Shown here: piece by piece, positions 1 to 5,436 of the stretch
Numbering within the stretch: the first letter of the stretch is position 1
Layout: each line of letters opens with the position of its first letter
NCBI GenBank assembly: GCA_945863825.1
Contig: CAMBBY010000128.1
Span: forward strand, 1 to 5,436
DNA length: 5,436 bases
Source: an uncultured Prevotella sp.
Lineage (GTDB): Bacteria; Bacteroidota; Bacteroidia; Bacteroidales; Bacteroidaceae
Direction of reading: 5' to 3'
Made by a program: the position numbers and the translations under genes
Notes under the pieces: model-generated
Told to the model about the DNA's origin: nothing
The model's database searches: none
The model's input: only the letters and a program-made list of their open reading frames with translations

Positions 1-24
1 GCGTCAGATGTGTATAAGAGACAG
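1..24 (+). other. Nextera transposase adapter remnant (sequencing artefact)
   Basis: Bases 6-24 read AGATGTGTATAAGAGACAG, the 19-bp Tn5 mosaic end used in Nextera libraries, and bases 1-5 (GCGTC) match the adapter bases that precede it in the read-1 oligonucleotide. The match is exact over all 24 bases. This is library adapter left on the end of an assembled contig, not a genomic transposon. Genuine sequence starts at about base 25. Confidence 0.96.
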
Positions 25-36
25 TCTCAAAGTCGC

Positions 37-480
37 TTAAGAAAGACGACCTTTTTTCTCTACCCGAGTGAAATAAACGCAATCGAATACGAGAAGAACT
101 ATATAGAAAAGAGCAAAGATAGCTGTAAAGCCTAATATATTCTGCTTATCACATACAAGTACATAGATGAGAAACACCAAGATTCCAGCCACCAACTTCA
201 CAACCAAAGCCGCCAAGTAAAACTTGGCAAGATTTGCAGGTGAAGACTTTGCTATCGCTTTCCATGCTTCACTGTAAGCAGTACTTGCAACAAGCGAGAA
301 CAACGCACTCACAATCAGAGGATTAACCACCTGAGCAATTATATCTTCGCATTGAGCAGACAATCTGCAGGCAAAAAGTATGGCCAAGGCCACACCCGCT
401 GTCAACCAGAGCGAAATCTGTTTATACTTGATATCAACTTGCCTGATATATTGCAAGCGCATCTTTTCTTCCTTTTCCAT
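37..480 (-). CDS. Small four-helix membrane protein of the ATP synthase operon, AtpI/UncI-like
   Basis: A complete 147-residue protein that I do not recognise by signature motif. The N-terminus is charged (MEKEEKMRLQYIRQ), followed by four hydrophobic stretches at about residues 22-39, 50-69, 85-108 and 113-134, and a basic tail ending KKGRLS. The start is two bases after the atpC stop, so the two are almost certainly co-transcribed and may be translationally coupled; Met7 is an alternative start. No Shine-Dalgarno site is visible. In Bacteroidetes a small membrane protein commonly sits between atpC and atpB, and AtpI/UncI proteins elsewhere are small membrane proteins linked to c-ring assembly. 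Size, topology and position fit such a role here, but this is inference. The alternative is an unrelated lineage-specific operon protein. The gene ends 12 bases before the adapter, so it is not truncated. Confidence 0.88.
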   Translation of the reverse strand: MEKEEKMRLQYIRQVDIKYKQISLWLTAGVALAILFACRLSAQCEDIIAQVVNPLIVSALFSLVASTAYSEAWKAIAKSSPANLAKFYLAALVVKLVAGILVFLIYVLVCDKQNILGFTAIFALFYIVLLVFDCVYFTRVEKKGRLS

Positions 481-482
481 AT

Positions 483-722
483 CTATACTTCTACACAGAG
501 GCTTACTTCGTTTTTCTTACATTCCACGAATCCACCCTGTATGTTCATCACTTGCTTGCCTTCCTTGGTAGTGTATTCCACCTTGCCTATTTCAAGCGAG
601 GAGATAATAGGAGCGTGATCGTTGAGAATCTCGAATGAACCGAGAGTTCCAGGAACCAGAACGCTCTCCACTTCACCTTGGAAGACTATTTTCTCGGGAG
701 AAACTATCTTAAGTTTTAACAT
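483..722 (-). CDS. atpC: F1 ATP synthase epsilon subunit, short form
   Basis: Epsilon is part of the central stalk of F1 at the inner face of the membrane and links the gamma rotor to the c-ring. The 79 residues match the N-terminal beta-sandwich domain: an opening LKLKIVSPEKIVFQGEVESV, then the typical PGTLGSFEILNDHAPIISSL segment at about residues 24-43, and IQGGFVECKKNEVSL near the end. The usual length is about 130-140 residues. The C-terminal two-helix domain, which in many bacteria inhibits ATP hydrolysis, is absent. The stop is followed two bases later by the next gene, so there is no room for a frameshifted tail. Short epsilon subunits are, to my knowledge, normal in Bacteroidetes. 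It lies downstream of atpD across an unusual repeat-filled gap of 101 bases. The start has no Shine-Dalgarno site, as expected for the group. Confidence 0.95.
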   Translation of the reverse strand: MLKLKIVSPEKIVFQGEVESVLVPGTLGSFEILNDHAPIISSLEIGKVEYTTKEGKQVMNIQGGFVECKKNEVSLCVEV

Positions 723-729
723 AATCTTT

Positions 730-764
730 AACTTTGAATTTTGAACTTTGAACTTTGAACTTTA
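730..764. repeat. Heptamer tandem repeat, AACTTTG x5
   Basis: Five consecutive 7-base units on the plus strand: AACTTTG, AATTTTG, AACTTTG, AACTTTG, AACTTTA. Three are identical and the other two differ by one base each. The array lies in the atpD-atpC gap and ends eight bases before the atpC start codon, so it forms the immediate untranslated leader of atpC in the mRNA. Confidence 0.9.
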
Positions 765-787
765 TAATAACCCAATATTGCTATCGA

Positions 788-815
788 ATTCTTCATTCTT
801 CGTTCTTCACTCTTC
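788..815. repeat. Heptamer tandem repeat, ATTCTTC x4
   Basis: Four consecutive 7-base units on the plus strand: ATTCTTC, ATTCTTC, GTTCTTC, ACTCTTC (minus strand GAAGAAT type, purine-rich). It starts eight bases after the atpD stop in reading direction. It has the same 7-base period as the array at 730-764 but a different unit; the two are separated by 23 unique bases. Confidence 0.88.
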
Positions 816-823
816 ACTAAAGA

Positions 824-2353
<1,530 letters not shown>

Positions 2354-2406
2354 CTATAAGTTTAATTTATTTATTATTGTAGTTGTTATCTTATTTAACG
2401 ACCCTG

Positions 2407-2438
2407 CAAAAGTAACAACAATTTAAGAAAACTCCAAA
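2407..2438 (-). promoter_or_regulatory. Bacteroidetes-type promoter for atpD
   Basis: On the minus strand a -33 TTTG (2438-2435) is followed after exactly 20 bases by a -7 TACTTTTG (2414-2407), matching the Bacteroidetes primary sigma factor consensus TTTG-N19-21-TAnnTTTG. The predicted transcription start is at about 2400, giving an AT-rich leader of about 50 bases with no Shine-Dalgarno site. This makes atpD the first gene of an independently transcribed unit. Confidence 0.85.
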
Positions 2439-2496
2439 TAAAAATGAAGTTTAATTCTCCTTTAAACCATTTTTAGTGCCGTTTAAATCATTTTTA
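2439..2496. repeat. Three 15-base repeats spaced 21 bp upstream of the atpD promoter
   Basis: Two direct copies, TTTAAACCATTTTTA (2461-2475) and TTTAAATCATTTTTA (2482-2496), agree at 14 of 15 bases and start 21 bases apart. A third, degenerate copy in the opposite orientation, AAAAATGAAGTTTAA (2440-2454), has two extra bases in the middle and lies directly upstream of the -33 element. The three centres are at about 2447, 2468 and 2489, that is roughly -47, -68 and -89 from the predicted transcription start. The arrangement resembles an activator binding region on one DNA face, but the function is inference. Confidence 0.5.
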
Positions 2497-2521
2497 CTTT
2501 TACATTGATTCTCAAAACCTT

Positions 2522-2573
2522 GAATGTTGAGTGTTTTTTCAGATTTCTTTTCAGAAACCCACACTCAACATTC
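2522..2573 (-). terminator. Perfect 13-bp inverted repeat after pfkA, possible terminator or mRNA 3' end
   Basis: GAATGTTGAGTGT (2522-2534) and ACACTCAACATTC (2561-2573) are perfect reverse complements around a 26-base loop. The loop holds a nested 5-bp hairpin, TTTCT-GAAA-AGAAA when read on the minus strand (2544-2557). It begins 19 bases after the pfkA stop, a usual position for a transcript end. There is no strong U-tract after it on the minus strand (AAGGTTTTGAG follows), so intrinsic termination is uncertain; it could instead be a stabilising 3' hairpin or an inserted intergenic repeat. Confidence 0.5.
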
Positions 2574-2592
2574 GGCTTTGACATCATCAAGT

Positions 2593-3570
2593 TTAGATGC
2601 TCAATTCATCAAGCACCTTAATCAATTTACGGTCAAATGGTTTGTCTGAGCGGATAGCTTCTGACAGTGGGACATAAACAACCTCATTGTTACGCACGCC
2701 AATCATGACATTTCTCTGTCCCTGTATGATGGCCTCTATAGCACCGCAACCCGTACGGGAAGCAAGGATTCTGTCACGGGCAGAAGGACGACCGCCACGC
2801 TGCAAGTGACCTAAGATAGAAACACGCACATCAAACTCTGGGAACTCCTTGCGCACACGGTCTGCATAGTAGAGGGCACCACACTTAGGACTTTCAGAGA
2901 CGATAACGATACAACTCTTCTTAGATTTACGGATACCACGCTCCATAAACTGAGCCAACTGGTCAACATCTGTACTGTCCTCAGGAATGATAGCAGCCTC
3001 AGCACCACTTGCGATAGCACTGTTCTGTGCAAGGAAACCAGCATCACGTCCCATTACCTCAATGAAGAAAATACGCTCATGACTCTGGGCTGTATCACGA
3101 ATGCGGTCCACACATTCCACGATCGTATTCATGGTAGTATCATAACCGATTGTATTATCTGTTCCATAAAGGTCATTATCGATAGTACCAGGGAGGCCAA
3201 TGCAGCAAACATCAAATTCGCGGGCGAAATTCATCGCACCAGTCAGCGAGCCATTACCACCGATAACCACAAGGGCATCGATTTCTTCTTTCTGAATGGT
3301 CTCGAAAGCCTTCTGACGACCTTCTTCTGTCATAAATTCCTTAGAACGAGCTGTTTTCAGCATAGTACCACCCGTACCAATGATACCACTCACATTCTCT
3401 GTGGTAAAAGTCTTGATCTCATCATTGATAAGACCATCATAACCACGATAGATACCCTTTACGTTGAAACCATTGTAAATTGCAGCACGAGTTACCGCAC
3501 GGATAGCTGCATTCATTCCTGGAGCATCACCTCCAGAGGTCAAAATACCTATAGTTTTAATCTTTGCCAT
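2593..3570 (-). CDS. pfkA: 6-phosphofructokinase, PfkA family
   Basis: Cytosolic glycolytic enzyme converting fructose 6-phosphate and ATP to fructose 1,6-bisphosphate. The 325 residues are the usual bacterial length (about 320) and align end to end with E. coli and Geobacillus PfkA as I recall them. Visible motifs are [16 protein letters not shown] (9-24), the catalytic loop PGTIDND (127-133, base Asp131), SHER (Arg166) and EVMGRDAG (171-178) for sugar phosphate binding, and ILGHLQRGG (252-260). Effector-site residues Arg24, Arg28, Arg158 and Glu191 appear conserved. The nucleotide loop reads GGNGS (104-108): Gly107 indicates ATP rather than pyrophosphate as donor, but Asn106 replaces the Asp usual in GGDGS. 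A weak Shine-Dalgarno AAGG lies nine bases before the start codon, supporting this start. No good promoter is visible directly upstream, so readthrough from nhaD is possible. Confidence 0.96.
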   Translation of the reverse strand: MAKIKTIGILTSGGDAPGMNAAIRAVTRAAIYNGFNVKGIYRGYDGLINDEIKTFTTENVSGIIGTGGTMLKTARSKEFMTEEGRQKAFETIQKEEIDALVVIGGNGSLTGAMNFAREFDVCCIGLPGTIDNDLYGTDNTIGYDTTMNTIVECVDRIRDTAQSHERIFFIEVMGRDAGFLAQNSAIASGAEAAIIPEDSTDVDQLAQFMERGIRKSKKSCIVIVSESPKCGALYYADRVRKEFPEFDVRVSILGHLQRGGRPSARDRILASRTGCGAIEAIIQGQRNVMIGVRNNEVVYVPLSEAIRSDKPFDRKLIKVLDELSI

Positions 3571-3599
3571 AACTATATACCTTAATTATATTATTATAT

Positions 3600-3696
3600 G
3601 TTTATTCTGAATTTGTTTTATCTGAATTTATATTCAGTTTTATTCTGATTACGTGCCTTTCACGCAATGTGAATGCTTTTCATATTTTTATTCTCA
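3600..3696. repeat. AT-rich pfkA leader with four TTTTATTCTGA-like repeats
   Basis: Related units on the plus strand: GTTTATTCTGA (3600-3610), GTTTTATCTGA (3615-3625), GTTTTATTCTGA (3637-3648) and a weaker TTTTTATTCTCA (3685-3696). Between the second and third is a small dyad, CTGAAT (3622-3627) and ATTCAG (3632-3637). They lie 30-126 bases upstream of pfkA. They could be regulator sites or simple low-complexity sequence; I cannot tell which. Confidence 0.45.
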
Positions 3697-3702
3697 TTTT
3701 CC

Positions 3703-3740
3703 AGAGTATAAGAATACTCTTTTATCAAAATATAAGAATA
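3703..3740. repeat. Small hairpin and 10-bp direct repeat after nhaD
   Basis: AGAGTAT (3703-3709) and ATACTCT (3714-3720) form a 7-bp perfect stem with a four-base loop. TATAAGAATA occurs twice, at 3707-3716 inside the hairpin and at 3731-3740. The hairpin is 32 bases after the nhaD stop, so it may mark the 3' end of that mRNA. It is AT-rich and lacks a U-tract on the minus strand; on the plus strand it is followed by TTTTATC. Weak terminator candidate only. Confidence 0.4.
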
Positions 3741-3752
3741 AGGATAAATTCT

Positions 3753-5189
3753 TTAAATCAACAAACACGTAGCTCCCGAAACAAGATTATGTGAGAGCCA
3801 GAGGATGGCAAGTCCAATAACGCCACCCAAAAGAGCCTTCCAACCAACATTACGGAAGAACCAAGTAATGCGCATCCGCTCCATTTTCATCAGAGCCAAT
3901 CCACTTACCGTACCAATACCCAATACATTTCCACCTGCCATGACACAATAAGCAATCACCTGCCAATACAAGCCATTGCAACTATAATCTGTCGTCCCTT
4001 CCAACAATTCATTCTGCAAAGGAAGATCAGGCAAAGAGAAGAAATTGATGGCTGTAGCGAAATTATCCAAAACTGTACTGATAACACCTGCCACTACACC
4101 ATGTGTCCACACACTCGGATTCTGTTCATCCACACCCAGATACTCAGTCAGCGCATTGAAAGCACCAGTTTCCTTCACCACAGCAACCGCCATCATGATT
4201 CCCATTACAAAAAGAATCATCTGAATGACTCCATACTGCAACACACGAGGTGTACGACGATCCACCATGGCATCCATATTCATGAGCTTACGGTTGAAAA
4301 TCTCATTTACCACCCACAAAATAGCGAGAACACAGAGTGCACCCAAGAATGGACTCAGTTTCGTAATATTATGGAATGTAGGAATAAACCATAATCCCCC
4401 TATACCCACAAAAAGCATCACGAGGCGCTGCCAGACATTCAGACGGGTATCATCGCCTCTGTAGGGCATCACAATCCACTCCGTTTCTACCCTTTCCGGC
4501 AACTGTCTGGAAATCACATAAGTAGGAATCAGCCAGGCTGCCAGACAAGGCAAAAACAACGCCATAGAGAAAGCTGTAGCCGTAACCAAACCTCCATTCC
4601 AAAGCACCAGACCTTCTGGATTTCCAATCACAGTCAAAGCTCCACCGCAATTGGCAGCCAGCAATATAGCACTGCCATAAAACATACGCTGACGACGACT
4701 CGGTATAATGCCATGCATAATCGTAAGCATCATCACAGTAGTCGTGAGATTATCAAGATTGGCAGATATAATAAAGGTCACTATTGCTAAAGTCCACAGC
4801 ATTTTCTTGCTTTTACGGGTACGCAAAAGTTGGCTGATAAAATCAAAGCAACCATTATTATTCAAGATCTCAACAATAGTCATAGTAGATAAAAGGAAGA
4901 GTACGATTTCAGCCGCTCTTCCCACGTATGGCAGAAAGATAAAGCGTGAAATGAAATTCTTGACAGCAACACTATTGTCAGGAATAATATTCCATTCATC
5001 GGCATGCAGATAGTTAGAAAATTCATACGCATGCTGACTGGTCACGAAGTCCATACCAAAGCAAATATAGAGTACCCATCCTACCGTTCCCGCGAAAATC
5101 GCAACGGCAGCACGGTTAACTTTGGTAACATTCTCCGTCGCAATGAGGAGACAACCAATCAAAAATATGCCTACAATGACTAATGTCAT
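3753..5189 (-). CDS. nhaD: NhaD-type Na+/H+ antiporter (ion transporter superfamily)
   Basis: A polytopic inner-membrane protein of 478 residues, within the NhaD/ArsB range, with about a dozen hydrophobic segments. NhaD-like signatures are EIVLFLLSTMTIVEIL (94-109), TFIISANLDNLTTTVMM (138-154, Asp146-Asn147), LLAANCGGALTVIGN (176-190), and a second half-repeat motif VISTVLDNFATAINFF (369-384, Asp375-Asn376) followed by AGGNVLGIGTVSG (418-430). Paired Asp-Asn motifs in the two halves are typical of this superfamily and are linked to ion binding. The expected role is exchange of cytoplasmic Na+ (or Li+) for H+. The frame stays open to 5321, but the predicted transcription start near 5208 lies inside that extension and the extra 44 residues look non-coding, so Met at 5189 is chosen. 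The motif IGNPEG (188-193) departs from the IGD form usual in NhaD, so another cation or anion substrate is possible. Confidence 0.85.
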   Translation of the reverse strand: MTLVIVGIFLIGCLLIATENVTKVNRAAVAIFAGTVGWVLYICFGMDFVTSQHAYEFSNYLHADEWNIIPDNSVAVKNFISRFIFLPYVGRAAEIVLFLLSTMTIVEILNNNGCFDFISQLLRTRKSKKMLWTLAIVTFIISANLDNLTTTVMMLTIMHGIIPSRRQRMFYGSAILLAANCGGALTVIGNPEGLVLWNGGLVTATAFSMALFLPCLAAWLIPTYVISRQLPERVETEWIVMPYRGDDTRLNVWQRLVMLFVGIGGLWFIPTFHNITKLSPFLGALCVLAILWVVNEIFNRKLMNMDAMVDRRTPRVLQYGVIQMILFVMGIMMAVAVVKETGAFNALTEYLGVDEQNPSVWTHGVVAGVISTVLDNFATAINFFSLPDLPLQNELLEGTTDYSCNGLYWQVIAYCVMAGGNVLGIGTVSGLALMKMERMRITWFFRNVGWKALLGGVIGLAILWLSHNLVSGATCLLI

Positions 5190-5214
5190 AACTATTATCT
5201 TTACATTTCGAACG

Positions 5215-5248
5215 CAAAGATAACAATTATTCTCAATATAACGACAAA
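5215..5248 (-). promoter_or_regulatory. Bacteroidetes-type promoter for nhaD
   Basis: On the minus strand, -7 TATCTTTG (5222-5215) is an exact TAnnTTTG match. A TTTG (5248-5245) lies 22 bases upstream, slightly more than the usual 19-21. The transcription start would be near 5208, leaving a leader of about 20 bases. This decides the nhaD start at 5189: any start further upstream would not be on the transcript. Confidence 0.75.
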
Positions 5249-5307
5249 TCGAATGGATTTTTTTACCGGTTTTAACGGAAAAGTAATAATTTACGAGTAT
5301 TTTGTTA

Positions 5308-5315
5308 TACTTTTG
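5308..5315 (+). promoter_or_regulatory. Possible divergent promoter -7 element
   Basis: TACTTTTG on the plus strand matches TAnnTTTG, but no TTTG is found 19-21 bases upstream. It overlaps a 5-bp dyad, AGTAT (5296-5300) and ATACT (5307-5311). It would start a rightward transcript near 5322, divergent from nhaD, leading into the short open frames at the window edge. Supported by one box only. Confidence 0.4.
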
Positions 5316-5397
5316 CCACATATGGTTAGCAATATCGCCCTTTTACCGCTTCAACCATGCCATTATTTTTTCAATAAGATGCGTCTTGGTTTTGATA

Positions 5398-5436
5398 ATG
5401 TACAAACTGAAACAAACATTCATCGCAGAAAAGACA
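5398..5436 (+). CDS. Possible 5' end of a divergent gene, cut by the window edge
   Basis: From ATG at 5398 the frame encodes MYKLKQTFIAEKT and runs off the right end; 13 residues are too few to recognise a family. A competing frame, from ATG at 5322 or 5379, also stays open to the edge (it reads MRLGFDNVQTETNIHRRKD from 5379). I prefer the 5398 start because its residues look more like a cytosolic protein N-terminus and the putative promoter at 5308 would give a leader of about 75 bases. This is weak evidence, and either frame or neither may be real. Confidence 0.3.
   Translation, partial: MYKLKQTFIAEKT

Noticed and set aside
1..24. A Tn5-like transposon end or mobile-element boundary
   Set aside because: The 19-bp sequence is the engineered hyperactive mosaic end, and the bases before it match the synthetic Nextera oligonucleotide. 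No transposase or second end is present.
352..618. Plus-strand frames spanning the atpC and small membrane protein junction
   Set aside because: They cross two real minus-strand genes and give products without any domain character.
773..780. CAATATTG palindrome between the two heptamer arrays
   Set aside because: Only 8 bp and AT-rich; expected by chance and not placed at a promoter.
3079..3585. A 168-residue open frame on the plus strand opposite pfkA
   Set aside because: It is fully antisense to a strongly conserved enzyme, its product has no recognisable domain, and it is rich in Thr, Ile, His and Ser as expected from the complement of pfkA codons. No promoter-like element was found for it.
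3726..3733. CAAAATAT as a -7 box for pfkA on the minus strand
   Set aside because: On the minus strand this reads ATATTTTG, which is one base off register from TAnnTTTG, and the nearest upstream TTTG is well outside the usual 19-21 base distance.
4101..5013. Several short frames on both strands within nhaD
   Set aside because: They overlap well-supported membrane-protein coding sequence; compositions are those expected from out-of-frame reading.
5190..5321. N-terminal extension of the antiporter by 44 residues, starting MWQKYNKILVNYY
   Set aside because: The best promoter box (5215-5222) lies inside this stretch, the residues look like translated AT-rich intergenic DNA, and the family normally begins close to the first membrane helix, which starts at the chosen Met.

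Overview
The window looks like a chromosomal contig end from a Bacteroidetes member, most likely Prevotellaceae. Three things point there: the AtpD, AtpC and PfkA sequences resemble those of that group from memory; the genes have almost no Shine-Dalgarno sites; and the promoters match the Bacteroidetes form (TTTG, then TAnnTTTG about 20 bases later). The species call is inference. Bases 1-24 are not genomic: they are the tail of an Illumina Nextera transposase adapter, so the window starts at a library or assembly end.

All well-supported genes read on the minus strand, so reading order is right to left. From the right edge: a possible short 5' fragment of a plus-strand gene (5398-5436); a divergent intergenic region with one promoter-like element facing each way; an NhaD-type Na+/H+ antiporter (3753-5189); an AT-rich spacer of 182 bases with small repeats; 6-phosphofructokinase pfkA (2593-3570); a 242-base spacer with a perfect 13-bp inverted repeat, a set of 21-bp-spaced repeats and a well-formed promoter; then the start of an ATP synthase operon: atpD (824-2350), atpC (483-722) and a small four-helix membrane protein (37-480). 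The rest of the operon (atpB, E, F, H, A, G in the usual Bacteroidetes order) should lie beyond the left edge.

Functionally this is a core energy-metabolism segment. PfkA commits sugar phosphate to glycolysis, the F1 subunits interconvert ATP and ion gradient, and NhaD exchanges Na+ for H+. The antiporter and atpD each have their own promoter-like element, so the three units need not be co-transcribed. I see no mobile element, CRISPR array, rRNA or tRNA and no clearly new multi-gene system. The points most worth a second look are non-coding: three AAAAATG/TTTAAA-type repeats spaced by exactly 21 bp just upstream of the atpD promoter, and 7-bp tandem repeats inserted between atpD and atpC. At protein level they are an Asp-to-Asn change in the PfkA nucleotide/Mg loop, an unusual NhaD motif, a beta-subunit insertion, and an epsilon subunit without its C-terminal regulatory domain.
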